Shown: in pieces, positions 1 to 7,318 of the stretch
Numbering within the stretch: the stretch's first letter is position 1
Layout of the letters: every line of letters begins with the position of its first letter
Assembly (NCBI GenBank): GCA_028287035.1
Contig: JAQBQL010000069.1
Location: forward strand, 1 to 14,472
Origin: Labilithrix sp.
Lineage (GTDB): Bacteria; Myxococcota; Polyangia; Polyangiales; Polyangiaceae
Direction: 5' to 3'
DNA: 14,472 bases
Made by a program: the position numbers and the translations under genes
Notes under the pieces: generated by a model
What the model saw: the letters and a program-made list of their open reading frames with translations, nothing else
Told to the model about the DNA's origin: nothing
Database searches by the model: none

Positions 1-1444
1 CAGCCGCGACCGCTGCGGGCTTAGCAGCGGGAGCAGCCGGAGCAGCCGGAGCCGCCGCGACCGGCATGGGCGGCTGGGCGACCGCCGGAGCGACCGTGCC
101 CGCCGCGCCAGCAGCTGCGCCCGGGAGCGCGCCAGGAGCTGCGCCCGGGACCATGCCCGCCGCGGTGACGCCGAGCGCGCCCGCGAGGCCAGGCGGCAAC
201 GCGGACGCCGCCGGGATCGCGACGCCGGGAACGCCGACCTGCTCGCCCGCGGCCGCCACCGGCATTGCCGCGGGCTGCGCTGCTGCGGCTGCCTTCGGCG
301 CGCCGGCGCGTGCCGGATCGACGAACGAGGCGCTCGTCTCCATCACGCCGTCACCGTTGTTGCCCTTCATCACCGCGAAGGCGCCGACACCCACGAAGAG
401 ACCGAAGGCCATGAGCGCCACCGCCCACGACATCGCCGGACGACCCGACACCTTGGTGCGCGCCGTGATCGACGTACCCGGCGGGTCCATGCGCGCGTCC
501 GAGTACGGCGCCTGCGCCATCATGAAGTGCGCAGGCATGGACGGAGGCGGCGACGGCATCGCGACACCAGGAACGCTCACCGAGCCCGAGGGCACCGGCC
601 CGTTGTACTGCGCCGCCCACGGACCGCTCTGCTGCGCAGGATACCCGCCGCTCGCGTTCGTGGTGTGGCCGAGCATGCCCGGGGGCGCGGCGCTGGCCGG
701 ACGGACGGAGCTCGGAGGCAGCGACCCGTGACCGACGCCCGGCGACGACAGCGGCATCGTCGCGCCACCAGCGTTCGCACGCGCGCCGCCGCTGCTCGCG
801 CCGGTGCTCTCCATGATCTTCGTGTGCTCGGAGCTCGCTCCGTCGGACGGGTGCGGGACCATGTCCGCGAGGTCCTCGAGTAGATCACGAGGCGGCGGCG
901 CCATCAGATGATCACCGTTCCGCTTCGCGGCACGTGCCGCGTCGAGCGTCGCCTTGATCACCGCGGCGGGCGAGATCGTGGTCGGCGACGTGGGCATGCC
1001 CATCTTCGACGGAGACGCGGCGGAGCCCGGCGCGCGCTTCACGATCTTCGGGGCGCCGCGCACCACGGTGCGGCCGTCCTCTTCCTCGTCGTCGAGCGCG
1101 GCGAACTTTCCGGAGCGGCTCGCGGCGCCATCACCGGGGCGACGGCTCAGCGGCGCCGAGCTCGCGCCCGGAGCACGCAGCTGCGTACGGCCCGAGCTCG
1201 CAGCGGCGGGAGGCATGCCGGCCGCGGGCCGCGGCGACGCAGCGCGCGCGCTCTCGAGCGCGCTGTCGATCGCCTTCGACGGGATGACGTTGGTCATCTC
1301 GTCGTCCGACAGGGATGCGAACTTGCCGCGCGGTGGCGCGGTCCTCGGGCTGACGGTCTCGGTCGTCACGAGATCGTCCTTCGTGACGACGTCGTGATCC
1401 CCAGACTCATCCCCGCGTCCCGGCCGTTTCGTGAAGGGCAGCAT
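1..1444 (-). CDS. Single-pass membrane protein, acidic/Ala-Pro-rich, unknown function (3' end outside window)
   Basis: The frame stays open from the ATG at 1444-1442 to the left edge (481 codons), so the C-terminus is missing. I do not recognise the protein. Residues 1-337 are a Ser/Ala/Pro-rich, partly acidic, probably cytoplasmic region. About 338-359 (MSWAVALMAFGLFVGVGAFA) form one membrane segment. The rest is Ala/Pro/Gly low complexity with AAP repeats, which looks like a periplasmic linker leading to a domain outside the window. A short motif occurs twice: GKFASLSDDEMTNVIPSK at 40-57 and GKFAALDDEEEDGRTVVRG at 112-130. The start is preceded by GGAGG (1448-1452), although only 3 nt away. 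The layout (disordered cytoplasmic part, one helix, Pro/Ala linker) resembles TonB/AgmX-like proteins of Myxococcota; this is only a comparison of architecture. It lies downstream of and parallel to the Ser/Thr kinase gene. Confidence 0.75.
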   Translation of the reverse strand, partial: MLPFTKRPGRGDESGDHDVVTKDDLVTTETVSPRTAPPRGKFASLSDDEMTNVIPSKAIDSALESARAASPRPAAGMPPAAASSGRTQLRAPGASSAPLSRRPGDGAASRSGKFAALDDEEEDGRTVVRGAPKIVKRAPGSAASPSKMGMPTSPTTISPAAVIKATLDAARAAKRNGDHLMAPPPRDLLEDLADMVPHPSDGASSEHTKIMESTGASSGGARANAGGATMPLSSPGVGHGSLPPSSVRPASAAPPGMLGHTTNASGGYPAQQSGPWAAQYNGPVPSGSVSVPGVAMPSPPPSMPAHFMMAQAPYSDARMDPPGTSITARTKVSGRPAMSWAVALMAFGLFVGVGAFAVMKGNNGDGVMETSASFVDPARAGAPKAAAAAQPAAMPVAAAGEQVGVPGVAIPAASALPPGLAGALGVTAAGMVPGAAPGALPGAAAGAAGTVAPAVAQPPMPVAAAPAAPAAPAAKPAAVAA

Positions 1445-1511
1445 ATTCCTCCGCTCCGCTTGACCCTGTGCCTCTTGCGAACCGCAAGCCAGCGCAGGAC
1501 CATCCAAAGCA

Positions 1512-1539
1512 AAAATATACCCTGCCCGCAGCCCTTCAA
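1512..1539 (-). promoter_or_regulatory. Candidate sigma70-like promoter for the left-edge gene
   Basis: On the minus strand, TTGAAG (1539-1534) is followed after 16 nt by TATTTT (1517-1512), with the overlapping alternative TATATT (1519-1514) at 14 nt. The A/T-rich patch stands out from the very GC-rich surroundings and lies about 70 nt upstream of the ATG at 1444. It was assigned by eye only. Confidence 0.35.
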
Positions 1540-1685
1540 AAATAGGAGTGGATCGTTTCAGTAGGACCTTCCCACACGCGCAGCTCAGCCCCCCGCCCGT
1601 GACGGCAGAGCGGAGGCGGAAGACCCGCTGGTGGGAAAAGGATCCACCGATGGATCGCCCCCCGGCAGGCGGCGCCGGTGTGGGT

Positions 1686-3062
1686 TCAGCGGAGCGCGAA
1701 GAGCGCGATGCCGCCGCCGACCGCGAGCGCTGCCACACCCACGATGACCGCGATCAGCCAGGGCGGCCGGCCGTCGGGAAGCCCCGCGACGCCCGCATAG
1801 TCCTCGGGCCGCAGCGACGTGCGAGGCGCGGAGGCCCCCAGCGGTGCGCCGGGCGCGGCCTGCGAGCCCGGGCCGAAGGTCGCTGGCGGCGAGCTCGGGT
1901 TCACCTGGGTCATCGGTGAGGTCGTGCTCGTGGGGCGCGCCGCGAAGGGGTCGGGAGCCGCGAAGGGGTCCTTGGCAGCGGCGACCGGCCTGCCCGATCC
2001 GCGGGACGGCATGGGCCCACGCGTCGCCGCCTCGGCGATCTGCTGCGTGAGATCCTGCGCCGGGACCCTCGCCCACGCGCGGTGATCGCCAGCGAGGCCG
2101 TACGCGCGGCCCACCGCCGTTGCGAAATCACCGACGGTCTTCGTGCGGATGTTCGGGTTCTTCGCGAGCGCTTCCTCGAGCACGTCGTCGAGCGCGCGGG
2201 GGATCGGATACTTGGCGCCCGCGCCCTTCGCGCTCGGCGGCTCCGGATCCTTCGTGAGGATCGCGAGCAGGATCGAAGGCCCGTTGTTGCCGGTGAAGGG
2301 CACGGTGCCGGTCAGGCACTCGTAGGTGATGGCCGCGAGCGCAAAGACGTCGGCGCGCGCGTCGAGCGTCTCGAGGCCCTGCGCCTGCTCGGGCGCCATG
2401 TAATACGGCGAGCCGATGGTGGTGCCGAGCACCGTCAGCTTCTTCGCGTCCTTGTTCTTGTCCTTGACCGATCCGAAGTCGAGGATCTTGAGGTTGTCGC
2501 CCTCGCGGGTGCCGCACAAGAACAGGTTGTCCGGCTTCAGATCGCGGTGAACGAACTGGCGGTTGTGCGCCTCGTCCAGGCCGATCGCCGTCTGGGCGAG
2601 CATGCGAACGAGCCGTGCGGGCTCGAGCACCTTCTCGCGCTTCAGGATGAAGCGGAGCTCCTCGCCTTCGAGGAACTCCATCACGAGCAGCCAGACGCCG
2701 GCCGCCGCGTCGTGCTGGAAGTCGAGCACCTTGACGATGAAGTCGTGCGGGAGCTGGCTCGAGATCTCCCACTCGCGCTTGAAGCGCTCGAGGGCGACCT
2801 CGTCCTTCGACACGTCGTCGTGCAGGACCTTCACCGCGACGCGCGTCTGCGTCTGCTTGTCGATGCCCTCGTAGACGCGGCCCATGCCGCCGTCCGCGAC
2901 GACCCGGCGGAGCTCGTAGCGGTTGGCGAGCCGGGTCCCCAGGCGCGCGTCCTCGCTGTTCGCGATGGGGACGATGCTCGCGTTCTGCAGCGCGCTTCCG
3001 TCCGCCGGACAGAAGCCCGCGTCGTCCGCGAACACGCGCATGCAGGTGGGGCAGCTCTTCAT
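1686..3062 (-). CDS. Hanks-type Ser/Thr protein kinase with N-terminal Cys knuckle and C-terminal membrane anchor
   Basis: 458 aa. Residues 4-20 hold CPTC and FCPADG, a short zinc-ribbon-like knuckle (C4, C7, C18). The kinase domain spans about 49-320: glycine loop VADGGMGRVYEG (56-67), Lys78 in VAVKVL, catalytic loop HRDLKPDN (172-179), DFG at 195-197, APE at 223-225 and DVF at 238-240. All catalytic residues are present and HRD makes it an RD kinase. The first Gly of the GxGxxG loop is Ala57. A Pro/Ala/Ser linker (345-430) with a doubled DPFAA motif leads to one hydrophobic segment (435-457) that ends the protein, so the kinase should be tail-anchored and face the cytoplasm. No sensor domain follows the helix. 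The ATG has only a weak ribosome site. It lies 19 nt after the zinc-ribbon gene and is probably co-transcribed and translationally helped by it. Substrate unknown. Confidence 0.93.
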   Translation of the reverse strand: MKSCPTCMRVFADDAGFCPADGSALQNASIVPIANSEDARLGTRLANRYELRRVVADGGMGRVYEGIDKQTQTRVAVKVLHDDVSKDEVALERFKREWEISSQLPHDFIVKVLDFQHDAAAGVWLLVMEFLEGEELRFILKREKVLEPARLVRMLAQTAIGLDEAHNRQFVHRDLKPDNLFLCGTREGDNLKILDFGSVKDKNKDAKKLTVLGTTIGSPYYMAPEQAQGLETLDARADVFALAAITYECLTGTVPFTGNNGPSILLAILTKDPEPPSAKGAGAKYPIPRALDDVLEEALAKNPNIRTKTVGDFATAVGRAYGLAGDHRAWARVPAQDLTQQIAEAATRGPMPSRGSGRPVAAAKDPFAAPDPFAARPTSTTSPMTQVNPSSPPATFGPGSQAAPGAPLGASAPRTSLRPEDYAGVAGLPDGRPPWLIAVIVGVAALAVGGGIALFALR

Positions 3063-3081
3063 CGGCTCGTCGTCGCGCGGG

Positions 3082-3822
3082 TCAGTCTACCTTCGTGGCT
3101 GCCGTGGGAGGCGAGAAGTAGATGATCCGGTTGCACGAGGGGCACTGCTCGATGAGCGGCTCCCGGCGCAGGCGATGATACAGCTGCGGGGGCAGCGCCA
3201 TGTTGCACCGGTTACAGGTGCCGTCCGACGTCTGCGCGATGGCCGTCCCGCGCTTTCCTTTGATCTGCTCGTAGCGGCGATAGAGGATCGGCGGGAGCTT
3301 CTTGACGAGGGCCTCGCGGCCACCGCCCGCGTGGCTCTTGTCCTTCTCCAGCTTCGACACCTTCGCCTTGATGTCGCCTTCCTTGGCGGCGAGCTCGGCG
3401 GAGAGGCGCTTGTGCTCCACCTCCGTCGCCTCGACCGCGGTGCGGATCGCGGCGTTCGACTCGTCGAGGCGCGTGATCTCGTCCTCGCGATCGCGAACGA
3501 GCTTGCGGAGCTCCTCGAGCTCACGCTGCGCCGCGTTCGTCTCGCGCTCGGTACGCGACCGGTTCAGCTTCTCGCGCGAGTGCTCGATCTGCGAGCCCAT
3601 CGTGCGTAGGTCGATCGTGAGATCGTTTCGCTGTTTGTCGGCCGCCGCCACCGCGGCCCGGTCGATCGTGAGTCTCTCGTCCAGACCCTTCAAGCTCCCC
3701 TTGAGAGAGCTGAGGACGCTCCGTTCTTCGGTGAGCTTCTCTTCGAGGGCTTTCACCTCGGCGTCCATCGCCGCCAGCTGCTCCAGGGCGCCAATCTGCT
3801 CGCGAATGCCGTCAGTGCTCAA
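3082..3822 (-). CDS. Coiled-coil C4 zinc-ribbon protein (COG1579 / CdsZ-HP0958-like)
   Basis: 246 aa. Residues 10-165 are a long Glu/Lys/Arg-rich heptad region, an extended antiparallel coiled-coil hairpin in this family. Residues 200-236 are a zinc ribbon with C203, C206, C227 and C230 (CNRC and CPSC), typical of the zf-RING_7/COG1579 family. Helicobacter HP0958 (flagellar) and chlamydial CdsZ (type III secretion) are relatives, but members also occur in bacteria without those systems, so the role here is open. The start is TTG (3822-3820): a strong AAGGAGA (3835-3829) sits 6 nt upstream, and no ATG near it gives a comparable N-terminus. It lies 35 nt downstream of the CAU tRNA and 19 nt upstream of the kinase gene, all on one strand, suggesting an operon. 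Confidence 0.88.
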   Translation of the reverse strand: MSTDGIREQIGALEQLAAMDAEVKALEEKLTEERSVLSSLKGSLKGLDERLTIDRAAVAAADKQRNDLTIDLRTMGSQIEHSREKLNRSRTERETNAAQRELEELRKLVRDREDEITRLDESNAAIRTAVEATEVEHKRLSAELAAKEGDIKAKVSKLEKDKSHAGGGREALVKKLPPILYRRYEQIKGKRGTAIAQTSDGTCNRCNMALPPQLYHRLRREPLIEQCPSCNRIIYFSPPTAATKVD

Positions 3823-3828
3823 CCGCTC

Positions 3829-3835
3829 TCTCCTT
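3829..3835 (-). promoter_or_regulatory. Shine-Dalgarno that decides the TTG start of the zinc-ribbon gene
   Basis: AAGGAGA on the minus strand, 6 nt before TTG 3822-3820. It is among the best ribosome sites in the window and supports the non-ATG start. Confidence 0.75.
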
Positions 3836-3857
3836 CTCGTCCCCTCAAGATGTGTCG

Positions 3858-3931
3858 TGGGCCCACCTGGGTTCGAACCAGGAACAACCCGGTTATGAGC
3901 CGGGGGCTCTGACCGATTGAGCTATAGGCCC
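3858..3931 (-). tRNA. tRNA with anticodon CAU, probably tRNA-Ile2 (lysidine type), alternatively elongator tRNA-Met
   Basis: 74 nt fold into a full cloverleaf on the minus strand: acceptor GGGCCTA pairs with TGGGCCC (one G-U); D arm GCTC/GAGC; anticodon stem CCCGG/CCGGG around loop CTCATAA; variable TTGTT; T arm CCTGG-TTCGAAC-CCAGG; discriminator A. CCA is not encoded. It is not the initiator: position 1 pairs with 72 and the anticodon stem lacks three G-C pairs in the initiator orientation. The acceptor end GGGCCTATAGCTCA resembles bacterial tRNA-Ile(GAU), and pairs C4-G69 and C5-G68 are those known in E. coli to mark tRNA-Ile2 for lysidine synthetase TilS. I therefore favour Ile2, reading AUA after C34 modification. 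The tRNA call is firm; the amino acid is an inference. Confidence 0.95.
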
Positions 3932-3954
3932 CGCTCGTCACACGCTCCGTCACG

Positions 3955-4015
3955 AAAAAAACCTAGTCGAACCACGCCGCGGAAGGAAGAGGCACGTCGC
4001 GTGCATCGTGCGACG
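3955..4015 (-). terminator. Possible terminator region after the lipoprotein gene (weak)
   Basis: Downstream of the stop at 4030, the minus-strand transcript meets a perfect 6-bp stem (CGTCGC/GCGACG, 4015-4010 and 4000-3995, loop 9 nt) and, 33 nt later, a run of seven T (3961-3955). The distance is too long for a canonical intrinsic terminator. The T run might instead be an A/T-rich element upstream of the tRNA promoter. Confidence 0.25.
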
Positions 4016-4029
4016 GCGCCCCGGGCAGC

Positions 4030-5337
4030 TCATCGGCACGTGAACCGGCGTAGCTCCGCGCCGCCCGCCGGCGTCGTCGCAACGGCAAAGAGGCTGTCCG
4101 GCGGGGCGAGACCGAGCACCCTCGCGGCGTCGAGGACCGGCTCCGCCGTGGTGGGCCCCGCGGCGGCGAGGGCAGGACCCAGGGGCAAGAGGTGCGCGTG
4201 CTCGTCACGGTCGAGGAACGCGAGGAAGTGTCCGCCGTCCCGGACGAGCAGGTCGGCGAGCGCATGGCCGATGCCTCCGTCGACCACGTCGGTGCCCTCG
4301 ATGCGCTCGCCGTCCACCGTGAACCGGACGATGCGCTCGCCCGCATTCTCGACGTGGGCGGTCTCGTCCTGCGCGAGGACCACCACCTGGTCGCCCGAGC
4401 GAACGAGGTCGAACGACGCGACGTGCCCGCGCTCCGGTGACACGCGGCGCACCGGCGAGGTCGCCTCGCCCTTCGCGTCGAGCGCCACGATCTCCACCCA
4501 GCGGAACGCGCGCCGCTCGGCGAGCGCCTCCACTGCGGAGGCCGCTCCGCCATCCTCGGTCGCCTCGTTGCGCCGCGCGATCCACGCGAGCCAGTACCCG
4601 CCGGCGCGCGCGAGGAGCCGCGGGGCCTCCGCATCGGACCGGTCCGGCGAGGCGATGCGCGCGGTCGCCCCGGTCGCGAGGAGCTGCACCTTCACCACGC
4701 CGCGGTCGACGAGGAGCTGCTGCGGGAGCGGGGGCGCGTCCTCGTCCCACGCGACGAGCCCGGGACCGTCGCTCGTCGTCCAGGCGATGTCGTACGCGAG
4801 CGACTCGTCGGCCTGCTGGACGACCGTCGCCTCGGGCCTGACGCCGCCCGCCTCGAGGCGCGCGACCTCGAGGCGGCGCGTGCTCGCGCCTGCGCTGCCG
4901 CCGTCGCCTTCCCCCGCGCGGCGGCGCGCGTACGAGCTCACGACGACCGTGCCGCCGCGGAGCCGCGGTGACGGCGGCGGATCATCGCCCGGCGCCGCGC
5001 CGAGCGGCGTCACGTCGAGCCGCGACAGATCGAGCGGGACGCGGAGCACTCCGGCGGTCCGCTGTCCGCCTTCCCGCCTCACGATGCCCGCGACGAGCGC
5101 GTCGCCGGTGAGGACCGCGTCACCGACGACGACGTCCTCTCCGGGGACCACGAGCTTCTCGCCGGACGCACGGCAGCGCGGGAGGAGCTCGGCGACCGCT
5201 GCCGGTGACGAGGCCCGCGGCGCCGGAGCGCTCACCGGCGGCGCCGGACCGGCTCCGCTGTCGCCCTTCCCGCAGCCCCCGCAGCCGGCGAGGCCCGCCG
5301 CGGCCACGAGCACGGCGAGCGGGGCACGGACCCTCAT
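4030..5337 (-). CDS. Putative lipoprotein of unknown function
   Basis: 435 aa. The N-terminus MRVRAPLAVLVAAAGLAGC is a lipoprotein signal with lipobox LAGC and Cys19 as acylation site, followed by a Gly/Ser/Ala/Pro tether to about residue 48. The body is rich in short beta-strand-like segments with repeated phrases such as LVAWDED, WLAWIARR, VVVLAQDE and FLAFLDRDE at intervals. This would suit a beta-propeller-like fold, but I recognise no family. The ATG (5337-5335) overlaps the stop TGA (5336-5334) of the upstream methyltransferase/reductase as ATGA, so translation is probably coupled. The ATG also lies directly before the signal peptide, which confirms the start although the same frame stays open for much longer upstream. 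Why an exported lipoprotein follows a folate enzyme is unclear. Confidence 0.85.
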   Translation of the reverse strand: MRVRAPLAVLVAAAGLAGCGGCGKGDSGAGPAPPVSAPAPRASSPAAVAELLPRCRASGEKLVVPGEDVVVGDAVLTGDALVAGIVRREGGQRTAGVLRVPLDLSRLDVTPLGAAPGDDPPPSPRLRGGTVVVSSYARRRAGEGDGGSAGASTRRLEVARLEAGGVRPEATVVQQADESLAYDIAWTTSDGPGLVAWDEDAPPLPQQLLVDRGVVKVQLLATGATARIASPDRSDAEAPRLLARAGGYWLAWIARRNEATEDGGAASAVEALAERRAFRWVEIVALDAKGEATSPVRRVSPERGHVASFDLVRSGDQVVVLAQDETAHVENAGERIVRFTVDGERIEGTDVVDGGIGHALADLLVRDGGHFLAFLDRDEHAHLLPLGPALAAAGPTTAEPVLDAARVLGLAPPDSLFAVATTPAGGAELRRFTCR

Positions 5338-7256
5338 CGACCTTGCGCGAGCCGGACCTGCGGCGCGTCGACGAAGCCGTCGATGACCTCGAGCGCGAGC
5401 TCGTACCGCTCGAAGGGCGGCATGATGTACGCGCCGGCCACGCGGTCGCGCACCGACGCGAGCATCTCGCGGGCGATCTTCACGCCCTCTTGCCGGGCCG
5501 AGGCGCCGCTGCCGGCCTTCCGCATGCGCTCGCGCACCGCGTCGGGGACCTGCATCCCGGGGACCTCGTTGTGGAGGAACTCGGCGTTGCGATGGCTGGC
5601 GAGCGGCAGGAGCCCGACGAGCACCGGCATGCCGAGCGGCGCGATGTCGTCGAGGAAACGCTCGAGCACCTGCGGATCGTAGACGGGCTGGGTCATCACG
5701 ATCTCGGCGCCCGCTTCCTTCTTCATGCGGAGGCGCCCGAGCTCGCGCTCGTAGTTCAGCGCCGCCGGCTCGGCGCCCGTCGCGAGCACGAAGGCGGTGC
5801 CGGCGCCGAGCGGCTTGCCCGACGGATCGATGCCGCGGTTGAGACGCGCCGCGAGCTTGAGGATGCCGATCGAGTCGAGGTCGTAGACCGCCGATGCGTC
5901 GGGAAAGTCGCCCATCTTCGGCGGATCGCCGGTGATGACCACGAGGTTCCGGACCCCCATCTCGTGCGCGCCGAGCAGATGCGCGAGCGTCGCGAGGAGG
6001 TTCCGGTCGCGGCCGCACACGTGCAGGATCGTCTCGACGCCGGCCTCCTGCAGGCGGAGCGCCAGCGCGAGGTTGCCCATGCGCGCCTGGGCCCGCGCCC
6101 CGTCGGCGATGTTGACGACGTCGACGCCGCCCGCCTTCAGCATGCGCGCCGCTGCGATCGACTTCGTGAGGTCGAGACCGATCGGCGGGTTCACCTCGAC
6201 GGACACGACGAACTTCTTGTCGGCGATCTTCGCGGCGAGGCTGCTGCGGCTGCCGAACGGCGTGAGGCACGCCGCGCCGGGGTTCTCGTCCGTCTCCGGA
6301 TCCCCCGACCACGTCGCGAACGTCTCGCTGCCCGCGCCGAGCACCTCCGAGTCGGGACCGTTCGAGCCCTTCGCGTCCGCCGAGCCGACCATGCGGGCCG
6401 CCGCGGCGATGCGCTTGATGTGCTCGGGGGTCGTGCCGCAGCAGCCGCCCACGAGCTTCACGCCGAGCTTGTACATCCGGCGCGCGTAGATCCCGAAGTA
6501 CTCGGGCGTGGACACGTAGACGAGCCGCTCGTCGACGCGGCGCGGGAGGCCGGCGTTCGGCGCGGCCCACACCGGGAGCTTCGTCTCGAGCATCTGCTGC
6601 GTCGCTTCGAGCACGTTCATCGGGCCGTCGCAGCAGTTGACGCCGACCACGCTCGCGCCCCACTCCTTCATGAGGCGGGCGATCTCGGCCGAGCTGGTGC
6701 CGTCGGCCATGCGCTGGTGCTCGTCGACGGAGGCCGAGCCGATGACCGGCACCTTGCCGCCGCTCGCGGCGACCGCGCTCTCGACGGCGGCGCGGAGCTC
6801 GTTGGTCTGGCGGAACGTCTCGCATACGATCGCGTCGACGCCCTCGGCGACGAGCGCCCGCGCCTGCTCGGAGATCGCGCCCCGCACCTTGTCGAGATCC
6901 TGCGGCAGCGCCTCGCCGAGGAAGTAGCCGGAGGGGCCGATCGCCCCGACCACGAATGCCTTCTGGCCGGCCGCCTCGCGCGCGAGCTTGACGGCGGCGG
7001 CGTTGATCTCGCCCATCTTCGAGGCGAGGCCGTGCTTCTCGAGACGCATCGAGTTCGCGCCGAACGTGTTGGTCTCGATGACCGTCGCCCCCGCGCGGAC
7101 GTACTCCTCGTGGACCTTCTTCACGAGCTCGGGCCGCGTGACGTTGAGCTCCTCGAAGCAGACGCTGAAGAGGATCCCGCGCTCGTAGAGCTGGGTCCCC
7201 ATGGCACCATCGACGACGAGCGTGCCCGTCTCCAGCGCGTCGAGGAAGCTTGCCAT
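5334..7256 (-). CDS. Bifunctional homocysteine S-methyltransferase / 5,10-methylenetetrahydrofolate reductase
   Basis: 640 aa, the expected two-domain layout (YitJ-like, usually a little over 600 aa). Residues 8-290 are the homocysteine S-methyltransferase barrel: VDGAMGTQL (15-23), IETNTFGAN (60-68), and the three zinc cysteines C208 (GVNCC), C272 and C273 (GGCCGTTP). Residues about 345-625 are the FAD-dependent reductase barrel: SVEVNPP (352-358, E354 matching the catalytic Glu), VVNIADGARAQ (380-390), LHVCGRDRN (411-419), ITGDPPKMGD (441-450) and MTQPVYD (521-527). It should reduce methylene-THF to methyl-THF and methylate homocysteine to methionine without a cobalamin domain. A roughly 50-residue linker joins the domains. 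The ATG has only GGCGG ahead of it. The 62 bp to the divergent neighbour leave no room for a SAM riboswitch, and none was seen. Confidence 0.95.
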   Translation of the reverse strand: MASFLDALETGTLVVDGAMGTQLYERGILFSVCFEELNVTRPELVKKVHEEYVRAGATVIETNTFGANSMRLEKHGLASKMGEINAAAVKLAREAAGQKAFVVGAIGPSGYFLGEALPQDLDKVRGAISEQARALVAEGVDAIVCETFRQTNELRAAVESAVAASGGKVPVIGSASVDEHQRMADGTSSAEIARLMKEWGASVVGVNCCDGPMNVLEATQQMLETKLPVWAAPNAGLPRRVDERLVYVSTPEYFGIYARRMYKLGVKLVGGCCGTTPEHIKRIAAAARMVGSADAKGSNGPDSEVLGAGSETFATWSGDPETDENPGAACLTPFGSRSSLAAKIADKKFVVSVEVNPPIGLDLTKSIAAARMLKAGGVDVVNIADGARAQARMGNLALALRLQEAGVETILHVCGRDRNLLATLAHLLGAHEMGVRNLVVITGDPPKMGDFPDASAVYDLDSIGILKLAARLNRGIDPSGKPLGAGTAFVLATGAEPAALNYERELGRLRMKKEAGAEIVMTQPVYDPQVLERFLDDIAPLGMPVLVGLLPLASHRNAEFLHNEVPGMQVPDAVRERMRKAGSGASARQEGVKIAREMLASVRDRVAGAYIMPPFERYELALEVIDGFVDAPQVRLAQGR

Positions 7257-7302
7257 CCCGCCTAGCTAGCGCGGCAAGGGCGCGCAGGGCAAGGACCGCC
7301 CG

Positions 7303-7308
7303 TACTAT
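7303..7308 (+). promoter_or_regulatory. Candidate -10 box for the FAD oxidase gene
   Basis: TACTAT ends 10 nt before the ATG at 7319, so transcription would start about 3-5 nt before the start codon. No convincing -35 box is seen 16-18 nt upstream. It fits the lack of a Shine-Dalgarno but is weak evidence. Confidence 0.25.
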
Positions 7309-7318
7309 CATCGGTGCC

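Noticed and set aside
66..731. Plus-strand open frame with Pro/Ala/Gly-rich translation
   Set aside because: It is antisense to the left-edge gene, whose minus-strand frame has a start with GGAGG, a membrane helix and repeated motifs.
1635..1660. Small hairpin GATCCA-CCGA-TGGATC downstream of the kinase gene as a terminator
   Set aside because: A 6-bp stem with no following T run on the minus strand; not convincing.
5205..7265. Plus-strand open frame of nearly 690 codons
   Set aside because: It is fully antisense to the bifunctional methionine/folate gene, and its translation is Arg/Ala/Leu/Asp-rich without any motif; this is common in high-GC DNA.
7250..7318. Upstream ATG for the FAD oxidase gene
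   Set aside because: It would overlap the start of the divergent gene and add an Arg/Ala-rich tail with no family match.
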